Part shown: piece after piece, positions 8,866-20,800 of the stretch
How the letters are laid out: every line of letters starts with the position of its first letter
Position numbering within the stretch: the first letter of the stretch is position 1
NCBI GenBank assembly: GCA_000934455.1
Contig: KN887080.1
Location: forward strand, 9,820 to 35,717
DNA length: 25,898 bases
Direction of reading: 5' to 3'
Source of the DNA: Apostichopus parvimensis
Lineage: Eukaryota; Echinodermata; Holothuroidea; Aspidochirotida; Stichopodidae
Notes under the pieces: model-generated
What the model was told of the DNA's origin: nothing
Databases searched by the model: none
The model's input: only the letters and a program-made list of their open reading frames with translations
Program-made: the position numbers and the translations under genes

Positions 8866-11800
8866 GTAAGTTGCTAGGCGTATCATCTAAATTAAACTAG
8901 TAGTTTATGGCTAGGTGCTATGACCTATACTATAGCCTGTGTAGGCCCGAGCTGGGTTATAGGACTAGACCTATTCATAATTCCCTCATAACTAACGAAT
9001 GAGATTATAGTTAAAAGGATACTCCAGAGCGAAATTTATTTTGATGTATTATTAAAGCGGCACAAAGTCAAAGAATTCTCGCGAAAGTTGCATTAAAGTA
9101 CTGCTTTTGAGATATTGGCAGGGAGAATTAAGTTATTGCATTTTTTATTGTAAGTGGACAAAGCAAACAGGTGTGATGTTATGGTTGCACACTGACCAAA
9201 CTATGTTTTAATATTTTTTTCAGTCTGTTGTTTTGACCCGTAATTGGATAGCGTTGATTGTTTGCCAGCCTAAATTTGATGTGATGTTTTTGACATACCA
9301 ATTAATGCCTGTGACAAAGGTACAATATGGATACATCAAAATTTGGAGTAGCAAAATAGATGCATGAAAATTTTTAAAGAAAACCAAAAGATTTATTTGT
9401 CATTATGCATCAATGACATCACATCTGTTTGCTTCAAGTTCACTATTGGTACGGGAGGTGACAACTTATATAGGTGATTATATTCCTCATTGATATAGCA
9501 GAAATAAATTTTCTTTTGCCTTATCCTTTTAAATTAAAAGGCCAGTTTTGTAGACCAGTTCTAGGCACATTCATCATAAACTTTGTAATATGACCACTAG
9601 TTTTAAATGTATTCTGTGGATGTGTGGATCTGTGATATTGAGTAAAAGAACTCTGTTGTACTAAGTCGAGGTCAAAGTGCACCCAAGGTCACCAGAGTTC
9701 GACAATTGAAAACCTTGAATGCATGATATCTCAAGTTAGGCAGCATTAATTGATACTTTCATATTTGGCATGTGGATGTGTTATATTGAATAGAAGAACT
9801 CAATTGATTTTGGAGGAGGTCAAAGGTCATCTGAGTCACCAGTGGTCAAACTCTGAAAACCTATTACACATTATATCTCATGTTGGAAATCATACAATTC
9901 TCATACATGGAATATATGGAACTTCTCATATTAAGTACAAGAATCCTGTTAATGTTGGCGTAGTTCAAACGTCATATGAGGTCAACAGATCAAATTCTGA
10001 AAACCTTTAAACATGATATCTCAAGGTAGGAATCATGGATCCTTCTCATACTTGGTATGTGGACGCATCGCATTGATTTCAAGGCTCCTATTGTATTTCG
10101 CGGACGTGTATTGCCATGTGCAGTAGAATAACCTGTGTTCATCATGCCATAGTGTAAATGTGTATCAAAAGGAGATCAATAAACTCCTATTGAAACACAA
10201 TGTAGCATTAACTTACTTCCGATATAATCACCACATCTCTGTATTCAAAATTCTTACTTAAAGCCCCATCCCTATAGAAAATAGGAAATTCATTTCCTAA
10301 GTGGGTCTAGCCTCCAAATTCCAGGTGTACTTATACAATTCAAAAACTCCAACTAAGTAGCAACCACTTCTGTCTTAAATTCCCACCTACTTAGAAATTC
10401 CTCCCCCCTTAGTAATCCCTACCTAATTGGCTATTCAGTTCCGACCTCTTGTTTATTTATGGCTTCTTTACAATGTTTATTGAACAATACTTCACTTCTC
10501 AGCATCTCACTGATTGAATAATAGACAACTTTCCCTAGAAAAAAAAAAAAGTGTCTATTCCACAAAAGTATTATATTATCCCCCGTAGGACCTCTTGCGA
10601 GGTTGATCAGGGGTAAACTCCTTTATTTGAAAAGGAGTCATTCAGGATGTTTATAGTATGAGAGCTCTATTTCTGGTGAACGAGCAAAATTCTAGTGTAA
10701 TGAAGTCATCGAAACCTCAATGCATTTTTGCATTCTGAATATGGATGGCAAGCAAAGGTTATAGCTTTTATCCAAATTGTCTATGGCCTGACCATGTTTG
10801 GTAGCTCTAGCTACATTAATAGTTACAGCCTCAAACTTTGTTAGAAAGTCTGTTATATAGTCAGATTTGGTCTGTACTGTGTTTGTATGATTTATATTGT
10901 AGCAGAGATTAGGGACTTTGCAAAGATGATGCTTTCAATTATTCAAACAAGTGCAAACGAAAAATAAGAAAAGAAAAAACAAAACCATGGACACATTTAA
11001 TATACTAGAGCTGTATCCATACACTTTGATTTTATATTGTTTGGAAATTAATATGACTTCAGTCAGCACAAAGGTTACCAATCTTTTACTGTAATCAGTG
11101 CAACTAGAAAACTTGACAAACAGATCAGTTCTAAGTATATTGTTGCACCTGTTCAAATATATAATTCATAGAGACTAAGTAGGTTTCCAATATAAAGTCC
11201 ATGGAAAGTAACTCTCACTGAAATGTTGTATATATTACTGGCAATAGATCAGCTGAACAGGCAATGTTACAACAAAGGGAATAATTATGATGGCAGGTAA
11301 TCTTACATTATATACAATTAAACGAAATGTTGCATGTAGCTGTTTGTTTACAAAGCAGTACCCAATAGTACCGTATTATGGTGAACATATCATGCATGCC
11401 ACACGTTAAATCTTTGTTAGAATTATCAGATTACAGTAGAAAATATGTTAGTTTGAGTATAACCATTTAGTGTGTGTGGTATACTAGCCAAGAATGTGCA
11501 AAGTATTCAAATTTACATCTACTGCAAATGAGTAGCTCAGATCTTTGAAGTTTAAGTTGTGCATGTACTCTGTGGAGTTAGCCAGTTATACTATGGACCT
11601 TGGCTAGCATGTTGATTTGGTGCACAGGTTGTAATTCAGCTTGTTTGGACAATACATGTACTCACAGTTTTATATTTATTGCTGACATCTGGATGAAATG
11701 GTTTCAATACAGAAACATGTAATGTTTACATTGACATGGTGGGAATTCCCCAATAGCAATGAGTGATCTGTTTGGAATGTTCAAATTAAGTATATACTGC

Positions 11801-14800
11801 ATTTTTTTTATTCAATCCAGTCATGAATCAACAGACTTTCTTTCTTCACAGTCTCTCTGCCGTTCTAACAGAGGCACCGTTAGTGGTTACTTTCTTGCAG
11901 GAAGACACATGCTATGGCTTCCGGTAAGAATCTCTGAAATACCAAAGACTCTTGCATGTATCAAAAACATCCCTGAATTACAAGAGACTCCTGCATGTAT
12001 TAAAAACTTCCCTGCATGTGTCAAAAACTTTACTGAAATACTAGAGACCTCCTGCATGTATTAAAAACTTCCCTGTATGTATAAAAAACTTCACTGAAAT
12101 ACTAGAGACTCCTGCATGTATTAAAAACTTCCCTGTATGTATAAAAAACTTCACTGAAATACTAGAGACCTCCTGCATGTATTGAAAACTTCCCTGTATG
12201 TATAAAAAACTTCACAGAAATACTAGAGACTCCTGCATGTATTAAAAACTTCCCTGCATGTGTCAAAAACTTCACTGAAATACTAGAGACCTCCTGCATG
12301 TATTGAAAACTTCCCTGTATGTATAAAAAACTTCACTGAAATACTAGAGACCTCCTGCATGTATTAAAAACTTCCCTGTATGTATCAAAAACTTCACTGA
12401 AATACTAGAGACCTCCTGCATGTATTGAAAACTTCCCTGTATGTATCAAAAACTTCACTGAAATACTAGAGACTCCTGCTTGTATTAAAAACTTCACTGA
12501 AATACAACAGACTCCTGTATGTATTAAAAACATCCCTGAAATAAAAGAGACTCCTGCATGTATTAAAAACTTCTCTGAAATAAAACAGACCCCTGCATGT
12601 ATCAAAAACTTCCCTGAAATAAAAGAGACTCCTGCATGTATTAAAAACATCCCTGAAATACAACAGACTCCTGCATGTATTTAAAACATCCCTGAAAAGA
12701 AAGAGACTCCTGCATGTATTAAAGACTTCCCTGAAATGCAAGAGACTCCTGCATGTATTAAAAACATCCCTGAGGCCTGAAATGAAAGAGACTCCTGCAT
12801 GTATTAAAAACGTCCCTGAAATAAAAGAGACTCCTGCATGTATTAACAACTTCCCTGAATTACAAGAGACTCCTGCATGTATTAAAAACATCCCTGAAAT
12901 AAAAGAGACCCCTGCATGTATTAAAATCTTCCCTGAAATACAACAGACTCCTGTATGTATTAAAAACATCCCTGAAATACAAGAGACTCCTGCATGTATT
13001 AAAAACTTCCCTGAAATACAACAGACTCCTGCATGTATTAAAAACATCCCTGAAATACAACAGACTCCTGCATGTATTAAAAACATCCCTGAAATAAAAG
13101 AGACTCCTGCATGTATTAAAAACATCCCTGAAATAAAAGAGACTCCTGCATGTATTAACAACTTTTGGCTAATAGTAAACAACTTAAAGGGGAATACTAA
13201 GGCTCACGTATGACAAACTAATAGTGAAAATATTAAAGGAATTCATGAACATGAGTATTATTTATATATGTACACTACATGGCTATATTAGACATGTGTT
13301 GCACAAACACATATCTATAGAAAGATCACAGACTAAAAATGTAAAATATTTTGGGGTTGATATCCTTAGAACGAGTTCATTAGCCTAACAAATTCATTAA
13401 CATGTCGGGAAGTATATATGATTAATACTTCTGCAGCTGAAGTTGGTACTGTGGAATTTGTTAAGCTATTCCACAGGGAGTAATACCATGTAATTAACAT
13501 ATGTTCCATCTAGCCATAATTTTCATTTTTGTGTTTGATTTATCACCAGAAGTGGAGGTATATTTAGCTTCAGTGAAATACTCAGTTTCAAGCAGTCCAT
13601 TGAAGCATACTGTCATACAACCAAGGATAAATGTTACAGTGCAAATGAGCAGCTATTTATAGCTATAGAGCTGATATAAGTTAATAAACATTCTGATTAA
13701 TGTGTTATGTATGACTATAGCCCTCTTATGAGGAGCTATTTATAGCTCTATATAGTAGAGCTGATACACTGTATAAATATGTAAAATATATAAATATATT
13801 CAGATTAATGTGTTATGTGTGAATATATAGCCCTCTTATGAGGAGCTATTTATAGCTCTATATAGTAGAGTACTAGAGTTGATATACTGTATTAATAAAC
13901 ATTCAGATTAATGTGTTATGTATGACTATAGCCCTCTTATGAGGAGCTATGTAAAGCTCTATATAGTAGAGCTGATATACAGTACTGTATANNNNNNNNN
14001 NNNNNNNNNNNNNNNNNNNNNNNNNNNNNNNNNNNNNNNNNNNNNNNNNNNNNNNNNNNNNNNNNNNNNNNNNNNNNNNNNNNNNNNNNNNNNNNNNNNN
14101 NNNNNNNNNNNNNNNNNNNNNNNNNNNNNNNNNNNNNNNNNNNNNNNNNNNNNNNNNNNNNNNNNNNNNNNNNNNNNNNNNNNNNNNNNNNNNNNNNNNN
14201 NNNNNNNNNNNNNNNNNNNNNNNNNNNNNNNNNNNNNNNNNNNNNNNNNNNNNNNNNNNNNNNNNNNNNNNNNNNNNNNNNNNNNNNNNNNNNNNNNNNN
14301 NNNNNNNNNNNNNNNNNNNNNNNNNNNNNNNNNNNNNNNNNNNNNNNNNNNNNNNNNNNNNNNNNNNNNNNNNNNNNNNNNNNNNNNNNNNNNNNNNNNN
14401 NNNNNNNNNNNNNNNNNNNNNNNNNNNNNNNNNNNNNNNNNNNNNNNNNNNNNNNNNNNNNNNNNNNNNNNNNNNNNNNNNNNNNNNNNNNNNNNNNNNN
14501 NNNNNNNNNNNNNNNNNNNNNNNNNNNNNNNNNNNNNNNNNNNNNNNNNNNNNNNNNNNNNNNNNNNNNNNNNNNNAAAGTATTATTTAACTTGTATGAA
14601 CACTGCCAATAAGATATCGGTATGAGTTACATTTGTGTTAGTTAATTAACATACAATTAATTAAAGTATTAGTTGACTTGTATGAACACTGCCAATTAGA
14701 TATCGGTATGAGTTACATTTGTGTTAGTTAATTAACATACAATTAATTAAAGTATTAGTTGACTTGTATGAACACTTGTATAGAGATTAATGTGTTATGT

Positions 14801-17800
14801 ATGAATATATAGCCCTCTTAAGCCCACTGCACTGAGGGAAAAGCACATACAGTTTGTCGTAATAGGGCTTGTCAAGCAGGCAATACCTTGAGTGTCATTA
14901 AAAACATAAACCATAAATGTTAATTACAAGCCCCTCCCCCACCCCCATCCCCGTCATCATTCAAGGTGGTAAGTATATGCCATACAACATCCAGTTCAGG
15001 GAATGAACTTATGCCATATTGGATAGCAATTAACACTATGCAAAAATGTCTTATATATTCAGATGGAACAAAAAACAGCTTTGTAATATTGTCATCTTAT
15101 GGTAATAAAAGAAAATTCATAAATTTCAGAAACAAATGATATTTTAGATATATTAATTGTCTTCCTTCTTGTTTCTGTCAGGTTGGGGCTTCTCTGTTTG
15201 CTAGCAACATCGGTAGTGAACATTTTATAGGTTTAGCAGGATCTGGAGCAGCTGCTGGTATAGGAGTTGCAGCATTTGAATTTAATGTGAGTGTAACAGT
15301 TCATTTCTCACTGGTCAGCATATAATGATTAACATTTGATGTGATATTTAAGACTTTGTGCTAGTTGCTGCCGGTATAGGGTAGGCTGTACACTATTGGT
15401 TATTTGATTAACCAATATAAATTATGAAGAGTTCCTAGCTGCGTTCTTGATTTCATTCTGAATTCTCCCACATTGGTGTTAATATATAGTCACAGTGGAT
15501 AATGATAAAGTTCAATGCATGTATGTATTTTAGATCCTCCTGTAAGCAGGAACTCGGGAAGAAGCCTCATTGACTTATCAAAGCCGCAAGCTGACCGAAG
15601 TCAGTCTCTTACATTCATATTTAACATCTATGATTATGAAGCGTATCACGACATATGATGCACCTAAAATATCAACGTTCTCAACCAAAAGTCATCAAGC
15701 TGTATGTAATTTGTTATTGCAATAATTCATTATAAATGCCTTTATTAAATTCATCTCCTTCTTTGCCCTGTTATTTTCCTGGGGTTTGTCATCTGACAAG
15801 TAAACATTGTTTATTTGATTTTACCTACAGGCTTGCCTGCTGGTTCAACTCCTTGGATGGGTGTTTTTACCAGTCTACATAGCCAGCGGGGTGAATATTT
15901 CAATATAGTTCAATCAATATAGTATTCATTCATGTTGTACTCAATCGTTTATATTTCATATAATCAATCCTGTCAACCGTAGAAGAGTGCTCCATCAGGT
16001 TATATTGGTAGAGACATATTCAATCCTAGATAAATAGTATACAAGTATTCCTGTCAAATTATATTAGAGCAGTACTCAATCCTGTAGTACAGTTAGCTCA
16101 ACCCTGTAGCATGCAGTCACACCTCAACCCTGTAGCATGCAGTCACACCTCAACCCTGTAGTACAGTACTAGCTCAAACCTACAGTAATTAAAATACCAG
16201 CTCAACCCTGTAACAGTACAAGCTGCAGCCCTGTATTACAGTACCAGCTCAACCCTGTATTACAGTACCAGCTCAACCCTGTAATACAGTACTAGCTCAA
16301 ACCCTGTAGTAGTAGTCCCAACTCAACCCTATGGTACAGTACTAGTTCAACCCTGTAGTATATTCCCAGATCTGCAGTTCCTTTCATGTTTGATTTGTTT
16401 TCTAGGTGTGTACACTTCCAGAGTACATGAAGAAACGTTACGGAGGCCAGAGGGTTCGGGTCTTCCTTGCTCTGCTCTCACTGATCCTCTATGTATTCAC
16501 CAAGATATCGGTATGAGTTACATTTGTGTTAGTTAATTAACATACAATTAATTAAAGTATTATTTAACTTGTATGAACACTGCCAATTAGATATCGGTAT
16601 GAGTTACATTTGTGTTAGTTAATTAACATACAATTAATTAAAGTATTATTTAACTTGTATGAACACTGCCAATAAGATATCGGTATGAGTTACATTTGTG
16701 TTAGTTAATTAACATACAATTAATTAAAGTATTATTTAACTTGTATGAACACTGCCAATTAGATATCGGTATGAGTTACATTTGTGTTAGTTAATTAACA
16801 TACAATTAATTAAAGTATTATTTAACTTGTATGACCACTGCAGTGCTCTTGATCTGCACTGCTAATTCTCTCAAACATTGAATCAGTGGATCATAATTTA
16901 AGCAATGTTTCCAGCAATCATTTCTATATTATAATGAATGTTTGTGCAGCAGTGAGCTGCATGTAGGCATGATCTTGATTGACAAAGATCTATGTACATT
17001 TTGAAAGAATGATATCATTGAGCTATGCAAATTATTTTGTGTTTAAAGGCCTATCACTTTGATTGCAGGTATTGAACTGCAGGTTTTCATCATATTTGGC
17101 ATCAAACAATAAATTTTCAGGGTGATAATTGCCTTTTTCTTGTGTTTTTTAGGTTGACCTGTATTCTGGAGCACTGTTTATTCAAGTTACTCTACAGTGG
17201 AATCTATATGGTGCTATTTTTCTGCTGCTGGCCATAACTGCAATATGCACAGTAACAGGTATCAATGTGTTGTCAGGTTTTAATGCCATCACAGTGATAA
17301 GTTCTGCAGTATCGCGTAGGAGATGGTTTTAAGAAACAAATGATATAAATGCATATGCTGCAAACCAAAGCCCCTGGAAAAAAATGATACACAACACATA
17401 AAATACTATACACAACACAACACAGCACAAAACAATACATAACACTTTATAGCACAACACAAAACAATACACAACACAACACAATACACAACACAAACCA
17501 ATACACAAACAATACACAACACAAAACAATACTATATAGCACAACACACAACACAGAACAATACACAACACTATACAGCACAACACAAAACAATACACAA
17601 AACAATACACAACACAAACCAATACACAACACAAACAATACTATATAGCACAACACACAACACAGAACAATACACAACACAACACTATATAGCACAACAC
17701 AAAACAATACACAACAACACGAAACAATACACAACACAAAACAATACACAACACAAAACAATACACAACACAACACAAACCAATACACAATACAAACAAC

Positions 17801-20800
17801 ACTATATAGCACAACACAGAAAAATACACAACACAACACTATATAGCACAACACAAAACAATACACAAAACAGTACACAACACAACACTGTATAGCACAA
17901 CACTACATTGCACAACACAAAACAATGCACAACACAAAATACACACAACATAACACTACACAACATAAGACACAACACGGAACAATACACAACACTACAT
18001 AACAAAACAACGTTTTCTTTATTTTGATAACATTTAGTAATTACCAATGAATGTCTGTATCTTCTTAAAGGGACAAGATAATCTTTATTCTTTCTTTCAT
18101 GATATGATAACCTCTTTTAAGCTTTGCTTGGTGAACACAGCTGGAACTTACATTAATTTTCATTGGCTTTCATGATAGCCATTGTGCATTCTAGTTCATA
18201 TCTTGAAACTTGAATGATGAAGCCTAATTTGTAGTGAAAGAAATAATTATTTGGAATATAAACAAAATAGTTTTCATTTTTGCTACTGCGGTTAAGTGCA
18301 TATCAATCCACGTAACTACATATTATGGTAAATTAATATGTTATTTATTTTTTGTCCTTTATTTAAGACTGTGTGGTCATACTGAATGTCAGATCATTTG
18401 ATACAGTAAAGATTGTATCCTGGGAAAAATATCTGTTAAGTTTAAGCAAATTGTAAACAGAACGATGACTTAGTCTATTAAGGCAGAAACGGTTTGCTAA
18501 TAACAAAAAATCCAACATTTTCTAAATGCTCAAATGAATTTCAGACTTGCAATGGTAGACTTTGTCTGTGTTAGATTAAGTTTTCGAAAATTATTGGAAA
18601 GATGATATCCCTGGAAAGTTTTTTTTGTAGTGTCTAAATGGATGTTGAGAAGCTCGTAACAATGTATGACTTTATTTGATGCATGAGTGTCATTCCACAT
18701 GAACATCAGATACATTTATACAAAGATTGTATAGGAAATTAAACTTGAATTACTTGAAATCATAACTTGCTGCTTGAAAGTACCTGTTGTTACCATGGTG
18801 ATTCTTTTCAATATTGATGAGTATTCATTCATGTTGTGCAAATATTATATGTCTTGGTAAGATGGACACCAATTTACAAAACAAAGACAAATATAGATTA
18901 ATAAATGATATGGTTTTGGATATGAATTAGATTATACCACTGAAACTGCAGCATACTAGGGCTGTAACTATGTGATTACCAAAGGCATGGTAGCTATAGG
19001 TTGCTACTACCAAGATAAAATGATAATATTGATATGTTACTTTGTTTGTAACAAAACATCTTAGGCAGTCAAAAGTAGGAAGGGAATCTTTAAAGATGGC
19101 AACATCATTTAACAAATCATGAAATCCAATAATTTAACAGTTCCATCCAGCAGTTTATCCCATCTTGGTGATTCACAGGTGGACTGGCTGCTGTAATGTA
19201 CACAGACACTTTGCAGTTTATCATCATGGTTATTGGAGCTTCAGTACTCAGCATTATGAGTAAGTGACTCATACATTCTTAATGTTCAGCTTTCAATGCC
19301 TTGGTCTTCCTGTTCTCGTCAGTGAGGCCTAATATCCCATCAGTGACAATACAAGTGGAATTTGTTATTAGTGGCATATACATATATCCCATCAGTGACA
19401 ATACAAGTAGGCAGGCTACTGGACAAGTTATTTGTATGGGAAAGACCGTGAAATGAATCAAACTGAATTCAAATATACTGTTTGGAAACTTAACTTAGGA
19501 AAGAACCAAATTAGCTGAACAACCAAGATGAATTTATAATTGATTGAGAATTGTGATTTGTAGGTTTTATCAAGGTTGGTGGGTACCAGGAGTTGAAGGT
19601 GAAGTATATGGATGCTATCTCTGATGATACCAGAAATAACCTAACAGAGGGGTGTGGTTATCCTAGAGAGGACTCTTGGCAGATGTTACGTGAACCTTTA
19701 CACTCTGATATGCCCTGGGCAGGGTTCCTCTTTGGTCAGACTGTGGCCTCTATTTGGTACTGGTGTACAGATCAGGTATGAGTTCATTCATGGTGGGACA
19801 TTATTCGCAAATGCGTCATGTTTTGTACGATCACAGTGCTGTTTTCATGTAGTACCCAATGTGGTTAGTTGAATTAGGTGATATGTGAAACTATTTGCAA
19901 GATATTACTGGTCAAGACATCTTGTTTTGTTCACTCATTAGTAGATTCGTCCGTTAACTTTGAATCCTGAAAGGTTTACCAAGGATAGCCTCGCTGTGTC
20001 ACTTGTGTCTTGCATGAAACTGGAAACTGGGGGAGGGGGTGGTGGGGAAGATGATTCCACTCAGAACATGATGTCTTTAAAGGCAGTTGAACGTTGCCCT
20101 ATATAATAATAATACTCCAACTAGCCTTACTATACACTACTGATGTCTTTAAAGGCAGTTGAACGTTGCCCGATATAATAATAATACTCCACCTAGCCTT
20201 ATTACTGTATATACTACTGATGTTTTTAAAGGCAGTTGAACGTTGCCTTTTATAATATTAATACTCCAACTAGCCTTACTATATACTACTGATGTTTTTA
20301 AAGGCTGTTGAACGTTGCCTTTTATAATATTAATACTCCACGTAGCCTTACTATATACTACTGCAGGAATATACAGGATATCCTAGAAGATTTATCTTCT
20401 AGCTGTTTAAATGTTAAATAGTTCACGGATAACATCTAATAATCAGTTTCATCACAAATGTTATATGTAACTTACGCAAAGCTTTGTTGAGTAGTTGCAG
20501 CTGTGATAGCATACTTGCTACTTAAAATTTGACACATATCTTATGTGTTGATTGGTAATATCACACACAAAGACATTTAATTTCCTGTGCTAGAGCATAT
20601 TATCACCTTCTGTAAAAGTGTAAAACCATCCTTATAAAAAATAATGTAAAGATCATGTGCTTGAGACCACTCTACTATAATTCAAGACCATTTAGCAGAA
20701 TATAAATTGTATGTGTTTGAACTATTTAATACATTGTTTCAATGGCACAGATTCTGGCTGACAATCTCTGTGTGTTATCTTTGTCCATTTAATTTGTATT

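Larger units (their letters stand above)
8866..11851 (+). other. SLC5 intron 1
   Basis: Three kilobases. The first part (9001-9480) holds dispersed-repeat-like sequence with a pair of inverted segments, the middle a 150-bp-class tandem repeat (about 9590-10060). From about 10080 to 11840 I see no gene, only AT-rich sequence, a short A-run near 10541 and a small ACTCCTTT...AAAAGGAGT hairpin near 10617-10638. Confidence 0.7.

Noticed and set aside
11930..13166. CRISPR-like regular array
   Set aside because: Units are contiguous tandem copies with no unique spacers, and the host is an animal.
12405..13213. Long stop-free frames on both strands (up to 238 residues) with 13-residue repeats
   Set aside because: They follow from a 39-bp (3 x 13) minisatellite inside SLC5 intron 2. 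Several frames and both strands are open at once, there is no domain, and flanking exons show the region is intronic.
13918..14625. 235-residue frame across 13918-14625
   Set aside because: Most of it is the N run; the real ends are parts of repeats X and Y.
17329..18047. Cys/Val/Leu-rich minus-strand frames that look like small membrane or cysteine-rich proteins
   Set aside because: They are translations of an ACAAC-type low-complexity satellite that is almost free of G on the plus strand. Composition alone removes stops.
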